The notes: a model not told the origin generated them from the letters alone. Counted from the stretch's first letter, positions 31,251 through 43,311 are shown. The stretch: 64,000 nucleotides of DNA from Gigaspora rosea (GCA_003550325.1 QKWP01000006.1:353612-417611), one strand, 5' to 3'. Program-made: numbers and translations.

Positions 31251-32599
31251 CATTTGTTGCATACAATATACGAATTGTTATAAAATTGATGTCTATATAA
31301 ATCAATCGTTATATGCATATGTTTTTATGATGCAGGTGAGGTATTCATATGATTAAGGCTATATGAATATGCAGGTAGGCACATGTGATAGATATTATGT
31401 GGGCATAGAAGTGGAGTTTTAGTCTTTCTTATTTCGCTTCACTTGTTCATTTTCTCTTTACTACCTGATTATTCGTGCTTGAATTACCCCCTCCCTACAA
31501 ATTTGTAGTATCTGTTGTATTCGTTGCACCTACTATTCGGCCAGTTGTCAAGTACAATAAGATAAACACATTATAGCATAGCGTGACAAAAAAAATAAAA
31601 ATAAAAAAAAAGAATAAAATAAATTAACTGAAAATTAGAATGTGCCTCATCATAGTGTAGGCTCATACTTTTCGATCCTCATTATTCTTCATTACATGAC
31701 AAGACCACGAACTGTACAGAATTTGTATTGGTATTTGTCACTCGATCACCTGGTTCAATAATAATACTAACTACGGAAAACATTATATGGGATCTTTCCT
31801 CGCTGCTCACGTGGTCCCCAGTCAGTTCCTAGCATCGCTAAAATAGCTCTCGCTTTCTTCGATATCCGAGCTGGACAGCCGGGCTATCGATCATACCTAT
31901 CACCCCAATACCTTAAATGCTTTTTACCCCGCGGTAGGTGGGTGGGCACTAATGACAAAGCTAGACTTGTGTCGAGCTCAACTTTCTCTTCTTAAATAAC
32001 AACATCTATGACCTCATAATTTCGTCACTAAGCGATATCCATCGCAATACATTATATGTACTTACGAAATTTCCCACTGACATTACTCAATTGATTACCC
32101 AGATTTACCATACAAATACATCATACTTACCAATCAGCACTAACCCACTCAGGTTAATACTCACCACAAAATACCGATTTTTACAGGGCTATTTCCAAAT
32201 TTCTGGTTGGATGTATCGGATCTAGGTCAGCGTTTAGCCATAATTGTTAGCGGCTTCTATAGCAAAATTTTCAGCTGAGCATGTTTTACTTAATGATTTA
32301 TTAGTAAAATTTTTTAAGATCTTGGTTAAAATTGATCAATTCCAATCCAGCCGATCATGATTCGGATGCACTCTCACATATTCCAACCCGAAATTTTGGT
32401 GATCCTTCTGTATGAGTTCTCATACTTACGAATCGCTCATTTGATGTCACGGGTGTGAGTTGTGATCTCGTGACAGATGGATGTCCCGTGACTTCGTTCA
32501 CAGCATCTCATTCACCAACTATTGATACATTTCTTCATATTTATATTTTCCCATATTGATTGTTGAATTGTGATGACATTCTTGATTATAACTTGCTCA
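31251..32599. other. Spacer of less biased composition
   Basis: No identified gene. 31780-32240 is clearly less AT-rich. One plus-strand frame is open from 31962 to 32223 (about 86 codons, stop to stop) but has no ATG near its start and no domain I recognise. It might be an exon remnant. Confidence 0.4.
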
Positions 32600-33430
32600 C
32601 CGATATATTAGTCTTAACATTTTGATCATTATATAACTAATCAAAAAGCGTTAAAGCACAATAACTTGCTATATTGGTTTTAGCATATTGATCACATTCC
32701 ATGATTTTATTGGTTGATAGATCGACTTATAAATACGAATCGCTAAGAAAATTAGTTGATTATTAGAAAATTTTGGTGGAAAAATTTCGACTAAAAATTC
32801 CAGAAAATTCATTTTTTTAATGTAATTTTTTTTTTGATATTTGCTAATATATTATTCACTATATTTTATTATTAATCATAAGGTTTTATCTATTTTGGAG
32901 CATTTTTCATGTTCTTGCACTTGTTCTTGCACTTATTCTTGCGAGACCATTATACTAAACGTTTTCAAATTCATGAACAATTTTAGCCAAAAATAATTTG
33001 TAAATATTTGGTAATCAAACAACCAAAGTAAATTTGGCAAACTTCACATTTACGATTTTGAGTTGTTTAAGGGCGTTAATAAAGGCGTTAAAAAATGATA
33101 TTATATAATAGATATTCGAATGTACTTGACCATGATAATCATCATAACTATCCACGTATTTTTGTTAGTTTTCCCACATTCAGGACACATTTTCAGCTAC
33201 ACAAATTAAAAACGCTAAAGCGAGCAGACCCAGAATTGAGTTATAAAGAAAATGATAGTTATAGATAGATTATTCGGGATGTGGTTTTATATTTTATGTA
33301 TTATGATCAATTAATGACGACATTAATGCGAATGATCGAAATGTCGCAATAATGCAGGAATGATGTAATAATTACCTATCTTACGTTTCCCACATTCAGG
33401 TCTCATTTTCAGATACGACCAATCAAAAGC
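32600..33430. repeat. Dispersed repeat, copy 2
   Basis: Aligns with 20630-21420 over its full length in the same orientation. Here it is not enclosed by the CAGTGATGGACA termini, so it exists outside the hAT element. No coding frame. Confidence 0.8.
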
Positions 33431-33890
33431 ATTTATTTGAATAAAAATTTCACACGATTAAAAAATTACTGTTTTAGGTAAATGCTAATTCAAATAACAA
33501 TGTATACTTTTTCGATTAATTCGTGTGCCATGAATAATTACACTATATGACGTTGAATTTACGTATGTACGTACGTAACATACTTAATATTTACTTATGC
33601 ACTTAAGTTTTATTAGTCTGTGATTGCGTAGTTCATACAGACACAAGTAGCTAGTAAAATATTCTTTAGGCTTCTTGTAAATTCTCTCGAAATGGTCTTT
33701 GACGATCAGTGATTATCAATCTATCTACCCGGCAAACAATTCGATTCGAAAAAATTAAATTTTGTAATTGCTTAAAAAATTATATACAAATTTATATTGA
33801 AGTAATTCAAAAAATGTCGTAAACTTAAATAAATACTGTGCTAACGTTAGTTTCCCATAATTAAAACTATAAGTTGCGGAATATATGCAT
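33431..33890. other. AT-rich spacer
   Basis: No gene or structured repeat apart from a short ACGTAYGTACGT run near 33560. Confidence 0.45.
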
Positions 33891-34043
33891 ATTTGCAAAG
33901 GGCTTTTCTATATATCTCTGGCCAGATATATATAGCCTATATGTCTCTGATAAAAAGCCAATCAAATCGTAAATTTTGATCTTTACGGATCGGCCCAACA
34001 AGACAAAAACAAAAAAAAAGTAAAAAACGTGAAATTACAAAAA
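33891..34043. repeat. Deleted duplicate of 34045-34337 left of an N
   Basis: ATTTGCAAAGGGCTTTTCTA through CTATATGTCTCTG and then GATAAAAAGCCAATCAAATC through the TTACAAAAA end occur here as one block. The same two blocks occur at 34045-34105 and about 34242-34337, separated there by about 137 extra bases. A lone N (34044) joins the copies. This looks like two allelic versions placed end to end. Confidence 0.8.
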
Positions 34044-34044
34044 N

Positions 34045-35828
34045 ATTTGCAAAGGGCTTTTCTATATATCTCTGGCCAGATATATATAGCCTATATGTCT
34101 CTGGCCTATTGCCCAATCAAAATAAGCGAAAATCACGTGACCCACTTTTCCGAAGCATCAGGTGATTGGAAGAGTTTGTGTAACCCGAAGTCTGACCACA
34201 CTTTATTAACTTGGGGGTTGTCTAAAGCCAGGTGCGTTCACGTGATAAAAAGCCAATCAAATCGTAAATTTTGATCTTTACGGATCGGCCCAACAAGACA
34301 AAAACAAAAAAAAAGTAAAAAACGTGAAATTACAAAAATCGAGTGTCTAAACCTGTCTAGGAGCATTAATAAAAATGTCGGGAAGCCAATTTTACTTTTA
34401 AGCCAAGCCCCATCTCTAATCCCTAACTAACCCTTACCCTAATTTAATTAAATAATCAAAAACATATATACCACCTTTGGCTTTAGCCACCCCTAATTTA
34501 GTCATGCATCCCATGATCGAACCGATCAAAAACTTCGAATCTTAGAATTACTAGTACCAGGTACACGATTTTATATTTATTTCTTATATTTATTTTATAT
34601 TTATTTCATATTAATTTATGATAATTTATAACAAATAACTTACATAAACTCGCACTACTGTACTATCTAACCTAATACTAAACCTGAATAACTACTATCT
34701 CTTACACTATCTCCATGCTACTACTTAATTCTAACCCTAACCCTAGGCACATTTTATCTTCCACTAACTCTAACCCTAATATGATATAAACGACCTTTAG
34801 CAGAATATGGACATGGCACGAATACTACAATACGGTGATACCGATACGGCAATATGGCGATATGAAACAACACTAGCAAAATACAGTATAACGCGGCATT
34901 GGTACAACACGGCACTAGCGAAATAACACGACATGGCACCACTAAATCAACTCGACATGATATGTGCACCGGCACGGTGACGAAAAAAGACACCAATAAA
35001 ACTAACGACAAAAAGGGGCAACAAAGAACGAACTTACCAATGACGAAAAAGGCCTAAAGAACGACTTACCAAAAATGAAAAGAGCGCCAACAAATGATGA
35101 CGCCAGTATGAAATACCAACAGAAGATATCACCGACGACAGAGGCACCAACAAACGACATTAGTGGCGAAAGGAGGCACCAACAACGAAGACACCAATGA
35201 CGAACGGTGATGATTCTATATTTTGGCAAACCTAAAAGAAAAAACCAAAACAGGTTAAAGAAAATAAAAAAAAAAAAAAGAAAAAAAAAATGAACCTTTG
35301 CGAGAACCACTTCACTAGCCGATTCTACATCCCAAATAGCCAAAGAAGAGAAGAGAACATAAGACCACCCTCCACAAAAACATTGAAGAAAATGAAAGAC
35401 AACCCCCAGAGAAACATGAAAGTCTACCAATAAACACCTATATGACCACCTGTAAGATGCTTAACCCTGAGGAAATCTAACGACGACACCAATGACGAGA
35501 CACCAACTGCAATGACAGAAACAGCACGACAAAAGATAACAATAAGCTAAATAAAAAAAAAATTTGTTAGTAAAGAAACGAAGAAAGCAAAGGAAGCGAA
35601 GAAAACAAAGGTAAGGAAAAAAACAAACAAAAAAAACAGATCAAAGATGATCTGTACTTATCTATCTGGATCTGGCGATGCGCGTCCGATTTTGCATTAG
35701 CAATCGGATCAACACATGAACTTTTAATCATGTGATTTTCCTGTTTTTTAATTGGCCAAAAAGGCCAGAGACATTTAAGCTATATATCTGGCCAGAGATA
35801 TATAGAAAAGCCCATTTGCAAATTGCAA
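34045..35828. mobile_element. 1.8-kb TIR element, TIRs about 95 bp
   Basis: The left end (GGGCTTTTCTATATATCTCT, GGCCAGATATATATAG, ATGTCTCTGGCC, AAAATCACGTGA) matches the reverse complement of 35705-35828 over about 95 bp. The interior holds telomere-like CCTAACCCTA motifs (34400-34440, 34736), an AT-rich repeat, and a minisatellite with an ACCAAYGACRAA core. No transposase frame. Minus-strand frames at 34754-35011 and 35002-35430 are products of the repeats. Confidence 0.65.
34990..35250. repeat. ACCAAYGACRAA minisatellite, block 1
   Basis: Degenerate tandem copies containing CACCAATGACGAA, GCACCAACAACGAAG and similar text. Related blocks lie at 36406-36960, 41640-42180 and, inverted, 38160-38560. 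Confidence 0.6.
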
Positions 35829-36199
35829 ATTGCAAATTGCAAGTACCAAATTGCAAGCATACTACAATATGCAAATATGCAATATAAAATTAGTTTTAAA
35901 AATCTTGCCCAAATCCGTATAAATGGTTAGCACATTTTCTAAAGTAAGGAATGATCTTATAATTCTATATGAGCTATACAAGAATTGGGTTACGTTTCAT
36001 AAAAATCAATTCTAAATTCATAATTGATATATAATTACAAGGTAAAGTAATCTTCTAAAAGTGTTAATCAAAACCCCCTCCAAAACTTAACTTAATGAAA
36101 CTGACCCTAACCCTAACCTTTAGGCCTCATGATTATTTTAGGCCTCATGATTATTAGATTAAAGTGGTTATTTTATTAAGTTACCTATGTTGTGCAAAA
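35829..36199. other. Spacer
   Basis: Starts with four ATTGCAA units next to the TIR element. Contains ACCCTAACCCTAACC near 36103. No gene. Confidence 0.5.
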
Positions 36200-36348
36200 T
36201 AGAGGTTGGAACCGGTTTTAATAATTTGGGTTTATCACGTAAATTTTGTGATATTTTAGAATTTAATCCAATTAAATTTTAATAAATTCTAAAATATCAC
36301 AAAATTCACGTGATAAACCCGAATTATTAAAACTGGTTCCAACCTCTA
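36200..36348. mobile_element. 149-bp hAT-type foldback MITE
   Basis: A nearly perfect hairpin with ends TAGAGGTTGGAACC and GGTTCCAACCTCTA and inner arms including GGGTTTATCACGT and TGTGATATTTTAGAATTTA. It is flanked by GTGCAAAA (36192-36199) and ATGCAAAA (36349-36356), an 8-bp duplication with one mismatch. The size of the duplication and the TAGAG end fit hAT. Confidence 0.85.
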
Positions 36349-36405
36349 ATGCAAAATACATTTGAATTATCAAAGTGCATCAAAATTTCAAAAATACATC
36401 CCTAA

Positions 36406-36960
36406 TCTATGGTAAATCAAGACCAATAACACAGAAAACTATAGTGAAATCACAAGAACCAATGACATAGAAAGTTATAGCGAAATCACAAGCATAAACA
36501 ATACCAAAAACCACAACATTGAAAACCAATGCGAAATCACAAGTACCTATGATGAAAAGAGCTCTACCACAAGTACTAATGACAAAAAGAGCTATGAAGA
36601 AACCACAAACACCAAACCATAGTAAAATCACAAATACCAACACACTTGAAGCCAAGTCAAAATCACAAGCACCAACAATGAAAAAAGCTACGGCAAATCC
36701 TCAAGTACTAATGACGCAGCGAAATCACAAACCTCAATGACACTAGAGCCACAGTGAAATCACAAGCACCAACTACACTAAAAACCACAACGAAAGCACA
36801 ACTTCCAAGAACATTAAATACATAGTGAAATTACAAGTGCGAAAACCATAGTGAAATTAAAAGCATTAACAAAAGTGAAACAATAGTGAAATTACAATCA
36901 CCAATGACTATAACACCAATAACGCAAAATTCACAGGCTTTAATAATAACTCCTACAATG
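36406..36960 (+). repeat. 36-bp minisatellite, block 2
   Basis: About 14 degenerate units resembling GAAATCACAAGCACCAATGA plus ATAGAAAGCTATAGC, period near 36 bp. Read on the plus strand, the start is open and gives a 12-residue pattern like EITSTNDIESYS before stops appear. Either a decayed repeat-protein gene or a pure satellite. Confidence 0.65.
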
Positions 36961-37619
36961 ATAATCATGAATGGTAATTGGTGAAACTATCCTGGATGAT
37001 ATTAATAATAATTCTTAATTTAAGAGTAGGGTGTTAATATTTCCAAATTCATATAAAATAGATTGTAGATCAACTTGGTATAACCAAAATCATATGATAT
37101 TATATAAACATCATATGATTCGACCTATCAGAATTAGCAATTCTTGTACTATCCAGAAAAAATATATAGCAATCTTATATATTTTAATTATATGTGAAGT
37201 TAATTTTTTTTAAAGCAATATATATTGCAAATCTTCACTATTATAAAAACACTGGATTAAACTATACATTACATAAATTTGATACAAATTGGTTAAGATG
37301 TTAAAAAGTTTTATTAGAAGCATTTTTATTTACTATGTAAAAATCAAATATACAACGTAGATCATATGAAAAATGATCTACGTCCACTCTACCCTTAATT
37401 TAATATTTTTTATTTAGACTATTCGAAGTTAATTTTTTAGTTAACATCAACCCTCCCACTTGCTCTTTAATGTCCTCAGTAAAATGAACATATAAAAAAA
37501 GTAAAAATAAAAATAGCATATAACTGCAGAATAATGCAAAAAGGTGTGGTCTCAAATTCCAGACTAAATTAAGACTAATTCGCTGAAGTTCTAAATAACT
37601 TCCAATGCGTTATTTCAAG
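36961..37619. other. AT-rich spacer
   Basis: No gene. CATATGAT palindromic pairs lie near 37090-37110 and 37360. Confidence 0.45.
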
Positions 37620-37996
37620 GTTATATGGCAAATATAAAAATAAAAAATAATTTAAAATAAAAAAATAAAATAAAAAAATTTAAATAAATAAATAATTTAA
37701 AATAAAAATATAATAAAATAAAAAAATAATTTAAAATAAAAAAAATAATTAAAATAAAAAAATAATTTAAAATAAAAAAAATAATTTAAAATAAAAAATA
37801 ATTTAAAATAAAAAAAATAATTTAAAATAAAAAAATAATTTAAAATAAAAAAATAATTTAAAATAAAAATAATTTAAAATAAAAAAATAATTTAAAATAC
37901 AATAAAAAAATAATTTAAAAAAAAAATAATTTAAAATAAAAAAAAATTTAAAATAAAAAATTTTAAAATAAAATAAAATTTAAATAAAAAAATAAA

Positions 37997-38027
<31 letters not shown>

Positions 38028-38040
38028 TTTAAAATAAGAT
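37620..38040. repeat. AT microsatellite, unit AATAATTTAAAATAAAAA
   Basis: About 20 imperfect copies of an 16-18 bp unit containing AATTTAAAATAAAA. Smaller patches of the same unit lie at 42600-42670, 43505-43530 and 43845-43890. Confidence 0.9.
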
Positions 38041-38768
38041 ATTTACTTTAAATAACTGGTAGTGATGTTTACTGGTTATACAGAGCAGGTATAAAGATAA
38101 ATGATTCAATTTTTTTTATTTATTTTTTTTTTTTATTATTTTAGTACATACTAATATTTATTTTAGTTCTTTTTTTAGTTTCTCTCATCATTAGTGCTGT
38201 CCAGTTCTTTTGTCGTTGGTGTTTTTTAGTTCAGTGCTTTCCTTTTGTCATTGGTGCTGTCTAATTTGGATTTCTGTGATGCAGTTTATTTTTTGATGGT
38301 AGTAGTTTAGTTTCATGCTTTTTTATTTGGCTTTGATAGGTGCTTCTTTATGTCGCTAATTATTCTTCTTTTGTTAGTTTGGTGTTATTCTCTTTTTTCC
38401 ATCATTAGTATCATTCACTTTGGTGCTCTTTCTTCCATATTCTTTTGGCGTATTACCTGGATTTTTTTTGTCTTTAGTATTATCAGTTTAAAGTCTCTTT
38501 TGTTGATAGTGCGCTACTAGGGTATTTTTGTCTTGTGTATTGTTCAGTTTGTCCTAGTGCATTACCTTTAGAATTGGGTTTCTTAACTGTATAGCTAAGC
38601 ATTCATTTCTTTTTTTTTTGCTTTTAGTTGTGTGTTTGTACAATACTAATTCTTTTCAGGTTCAGAATAGGTCACTATTATTATGTATTTTGATGCATTA
38701 CTGGATACATTCATCGTTGGTATCAGATTTTTTTTCGCGTTGTGTTTGACTTATTTGTCGTTCCATAC
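38041..38768 (-). repeat. T-rich minisatellite, inverse of the ACCAAYGAC family
   Basis: TTTTGTCATTGGTGCTGTC, TTTTGTCGTTGGTGTT and variants recur. Their complement is the ACCAATGACAAAA core of the blocks at 34990 and 36406. No gene. Confidence 0.6.
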
Positions 38769-38770
38769 TA

Positions 38771-40185
38771 TAGTCAGGCACATTACCAAAAATAGAAATC
38801 AATTCTAGATCGTTCTATTGAAATTTGATTGGTTCACAATCATGCTTTTCGACAAAATTTCGATGACTTTTCACAGCCTTTATGGCACCATCTATGATTA
38901 ATAGCTAAATACACGAAAAGTAAAACGTTTATAGTTTTGTGATCATAGGAGATCCAAGCATGATTAGCCTTTCATATAGAAATAGATGAGACCCAAAAAA
39001 AGGACAAATTCTGTATTTTATAGTTATTTGAATCTGTTCTTTCACCGTATTTTTTTTTTCATAAGCTTTTGGCTAACAATGTGCTTTTATAAGTCCGAAC
39101 TCAACTCAGTTTGTATTTGCATTTAAGGTTTAGAAATCTTACCTGAGTCATTTTTCTTGAATGATACTTCAAAATGTATTTAGCAGCTACATATTTGTCT
39201 TTTTTTATGTTAATTTTATTTCTAACATTTTAATGTTTTTTTTTTTAAAATATTAAGCTAAGAATTACTGTACAGCGTGGGCTATAGTACCCGGATACGA
39301 TACATTTTACAGCTAAAATCCAAGTTAGTACCCGGGTATTATACAAGAGGTATATTTTACATAAAATGATATATGCTACGTAGGTAATACCCGGGTATTT
39401 CACTCTATAAAGTACCCAGGTATCTTGTATTCAACTGCGAAAAATTTTTATAGAGGGCACTTTAATGTGGAGAGGTACTATGGTCCATGCTGTACAGTAT
39501 ATTAATATGGGCTGTTATTAGTTATTTAAGTATCTTTTGAGCAATTGTTAGACGATTATTGGTAACAGCCTTTATTTGAAACTCAGGAACCAGGATACAG
39601 GGCTCAAAATTTCAGCATGTCATAACATGTTTTTTTTTGTTAAATGAAATTTAGAAACTCCTGCAATATATTTATATTGTAAAATTTTGGTTGTTTTAAA
39701 CTAAGCCAAAAATTAATTTATTAAACGGAATCTTTGATATTTTATGATGGAATTTTGTGTCTTGCTAGAATATTGTAAAACTAGGGATATATTTTATATC
39801 TTGCTATATTTATCTTGCTAATGCTGTAATATCGAATGTGTATCGAAAGCTATTTGGATTAGTTGAAAAATTTTTATTGTAAAAAATTTTAGTAATGGCG
39901 GCTAATACTATAATAAATACTATAATAAATAATAGTAATAAAAATATATATACTTGCCTTATGATGTGGTTTAAAAAATTGGTTTAATTCAATTTATTTC
40001 TGTATTTGAGTTTTTTTTATCGTTTTTTTTTCGTATTGCATTTTTTTTCATTTTTGAATTTGTAATTTGATTGGCTGATTAACATGTGATTTTCGTGACA
40101 GAAATATCTAGAATCATCTGATCTATACTTCTTTACCATAATAGGTGCGATCTGCATTACCTTTTTTTGGTAATATGCCTGACTG
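38771..40185. mobile_element. 1.4-kb Tc1/mariner-like non-autonomous element
   Basis: Ends TAGTCAGGCACATTACCAAA and complement CAGTCAGGCATATTACCAAA, each next to a TA (38769-38770 and 40186-40187). CAGTCAGGC-type ends with TA duplication fit Tc1/mariner. No transposase frame. A block with GATCGTTCTAT and ATTTGATTGG (about 38810-38850) recurs inverted near 54790-54840. A second MITE is inserted at 39268-39497. Confidence 0.75.
39268..39497. mobile_element. 230-bp nested MITE, TIR CTGTACAGC
   Basis: Ends CTGTACAGCGTGGGCTATAG and the complement CTGTACAGCATGGACCATAG, flanked by TA on both sides. The interior has four TACCCGGGTA-type palindromes. It sits inside the 38771-40185 element, so it is younger. 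Confidence 0.85.
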
Positions 40186-41639
40186 TACTAGTGATGCCAC
40201 CAAAATTAATTTTTGAAAAAGGCCTATTTCGTCTTTATTAGAGAAAATTAAAATTTTTTTAAGGAAGAGCAAATAAAATATGTTCCTTATAATTTCATCT
40301 ATTCAAAAAAAGTATCAAATAATTTCGTCTTTCAAGTAAAATAGGTCAAAAACAATTTTGTCTTCAAATTTTAATGTCAGGTTTTAGAACCTGAAATAAT
40401 TTCGTCCTCATATATATTCCATACGTTAGGTTTTGTGTTTGATTTTTGATATAGTTAAGATAGAAAATTAGCTTTAGAGTTGCAGTTAGGGTTAGAGTTA
40501 GGGTTAGAGTTAGGGTTAGTGTTAGGAATGGTTTAGGAAATAGAAATAGAGCGGAGGTGACAGCCGTAGCAAGTGACTACAGTATGAGCTAAGCAAACTC
40601 TGTACATATCGGTCGATTTATGAAATTGGACCTTAATTTAGTTACCAAAATATTTAATGATTTGCAAAAAGTCACATGTTGATTGGATGTAAATAAAAAA
40701 CATACACCAAAATCACATGTCAAATTTGTGGTCTCTTCTAGAGAATATAGTAAAACCCATGAGCCTACCTTAAAACCCATGAGTTTTTTTAGAAAGAATC
40801 GAATTTAATAAAAAGTAAGAGAAGTTAATTTTAAATTAAAAGTTGTTTTTTAAATTTTTTAAAAATTTAAACTTTACAAAGTTTAACTTTTTAGTTTGTT
40901 TAGATCTCACGATGCGCATTAGCTTTTGTTTAGATCTTGCGACACATATTTAGTTTTGTTTAGATCTTGCGATATATATTTAGTTTGGGCTTCATTTAGT
41001 ATTAGCAATTTGGTATTTAGCTTGGGTTTCATGATATATATTTAGTATGAGTTTCACAGTATATATATTTACTTGGGTTTCGCGATACATATTTAGCTTG
41101 GGTTTGGGTTTGCGCTATATATTTTAATTACAGGTTATTGACGGTTTTGTTATTATTACTTTGTCTATTTTCTATTTTCTATTAAACTATTATTATACTA
41201 CACATATTACATTATATTAATTATATTAATTCGTATAAAAAAAAACAAATGAGTAAAGCTTTGAATGTTTAAAACTTTTTTATTTTTTTATTATTAATTT
41301 TTTTAATATGAATATACAACTTCTTGCTCGTGAAATCTTTGATCAAATATTAAACCATTTATTTGTCAAAGAAAAAAACGTTCTTTAATGGATTGAAAAT
41401 AAATATAATTAATGTTTAACTGCACCAGATTTAGTTAGGCTCAATTAACTTAAATAGGATCCTGCGAAACTATTCAAAAAAATAAGCTCATATGGATTTA
41501 AATTTTTATTAAAAAAAGAAATTTGTATGACAAAAAATTCTTTTTTATTAAAAAAAAATTACATTTAACCACTAACTACCGTAAAACTGCCGTATAAATG
41601 ACCCCACATATCAGAACCCCTATGAATTAGACCCGACCA
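40186..41639. other. Repeat-derived spacer with telomere-like run
   Basis: No gene. AATTTCGTC recurs four times at 40230-40410. TTAGGGTTAGAG units form a run at 40490-40520. The following AATAGAGCGGAGG…GCCGTAGC block resembles 45690-45730. TTTAGTTTGGGTTTC-type units with ATATATTTAG recur at 40890-41120. Confidence 0.5.
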
Positions 41640-42180
41640 ATATAAAGAAGCAAAACCTAAACAGCATACGCGATAATCTCACCAAGGTACCAACGTCGAG
41701 AAACTGAAACGACGACATACGACTTACCAAGGCACTAATGACAAAGCCGAAATGACTATACGAAGCTGACTTTGCCAACTAAGACCACCACTACCAACAT
41801 AAAAGAAGACTTTACTACCAACATAAAAGAAGCAAAACCTAAGCAATATACTTGATAACTATACAATTTACCAAAGCATCAACAAAAAAAAGACACACAG
41901 CTTACCAAAACACCAACAACGAAGCCAAAATGAAATAAAATTCACTAAGGCACCAAAATGAAGTCGAAGCGATGATATACAACTCACCAAGGCATCAAAA
42001 ACAAGAAGCCAAAACACACAATCACCAAGGGCACCAACAACGAAGCCATAACCATACAATTTACCAAGGCACCAACGACAAAGCCGAAATGACAATTCAC
42101 CAAGGCACCAATGTCGAAGCTGGGTAATGACGACAACACCAAATTCAAAGCAACGGCTTTAGTAATGACGATACTGATTT
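41640..42180. repeat. 36-bp minisatellite, block 3
   Basis: About ten degenerate units like CACCAAGGCACCAACGACAA plus AGCCGAAATGACAATT. Related to the blocks at 34990 and 36406 through the ACCAACGACAAAG core. The minus-strand frame at 41868-42095 is a by-product. Confidence 0.65.
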
Positions 42181-42659
42181 AATCAGTTGATAATCACTAT
42201 TTCATGTATTACGTCATACAGTATAATATATATATGCAGATTATTATATATATTATTTGAACCCCAAAATTTTTAGGGTATTCCAAAAATCAACCGATAT
42301 GAGGTGTTGCTAAGCATAAGTGAAACAACACAAGCCATCCTACTTATAATTTAGTGATATATATAAGTGTATGTATAGTTGTGCATAACTGATAGAATAA
42401 TTAAAGCCAATAAAGCCAATTCTGCAAGGACGATTTTTTTTGGTAGTTACAATTGTCTAAAAATGAGTAATATTTATGTATGTAAAAATAAAATCAATGC
42501 AATAACGGTAATAATAAATTAAAATTTTTGCGTATGTACGTAATTTTATATGTCACATGACACTAGTGATCATCACCACTAGTTATAGTTAGTAAAATTG
42601 TTAAAATAAATAAAAATTTAATAAATAAATAATTTAAATAAAACATAATTTAAAATAAA
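42181..42659. other. AT-rich spacer
   Basis: No gene. ACTAGTGATCATCACCACTAG near 42563 is a small palindrome. Confidence 0.45.
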
Positions 42660-42717
42660 AAATTATTTAAAATGGATCTTCCGTAACTCTATCCGCCGAT
42701 CACTTGTACCAACAAAA

Positions 42718-43311
42718 ATGCTAATACTTCAGAAAAATAGTCTCAAAGAAACAGTAGAAAAACCAAGGAAACATGCAACCGGCAGCCGTTATTTAGAGAT
42801 ACAGTTAACTGAGTATCTGCTAACAGCCTTAGAGTTTGTCACTCACCACAAAACCGACACTTGTCGTTTAGAGGTAAAGTTCATAGACTACCTGCCGACA
42901 AGCTTAGAGTTTATCACTCATTACATATTGAGAAGTCTTTGGCGGCTCTCTGATGGATATTGGACTACACGGGAAGAACCACTGTCTCTACTACAGTTAC
43001 AAGTGAATTTTTTGGTGTCGCTAGTTTGTCAAGAATTTTCAAAAAGTGGGTGATTTGGCGTACCCTCTCCAAAAGATCTGAAGTGTTTACTGCTCCCAAA
43101 AAGGAAAAGCACCTACCGTATTGAATACAATCGTCATAGACGTGCGAGACTTAAGGAGAAACTACTAAAAGAAGATTCTAGAAGCTCTATATCAAGCAGT
43201 TCGGACTATATGACTGCTTTTCGTTTAACATACTGTGACCTGGGCCGGTTAGTTGGGACAGGGTTATTGATGTTAACAATTTTTATTTTAAAGTCTGATG
43301 GGTTATTATAA
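42718..43311 (+). pseudogene. Unidentified 197-codon frame with internal TGA
   Basis: From the ATG at 42718 one reading frame runs to TAA at 43309-43311, broken only by TGA at 43051-43053 (codon 112). I recognise no domain. Residues about 26-70 contain a tandem duplication of about 22 residues (YLEIQLTEYLLTALEFVTHH and a diverged second copy with YLPTSLEFITHY). The C-terminal part is basic and Ser-rich, then hydrophobic. The sequence is distinctly less AT-rich than its surroundings and is followed by A runs near 43495, so a retro-copied or captured host gene is possible. Could also be a chance frame. Confidence 0.35.

Noticed and set aside
35002..35430. 142-codon hydrophobic minus-strand frame
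   Set aside because: It is produced by the ACCAAYGACRAA repeats and an A-rich tract read backwards. The Phe/Val-rich text is not a plausible membrane protein.
36407..36655. Minus-strand 82-codon Cys/Phe/Val-rich frame
   Set aside because: Shadow of the 36-bp minisatellite; repeated text follows the DNA unit.
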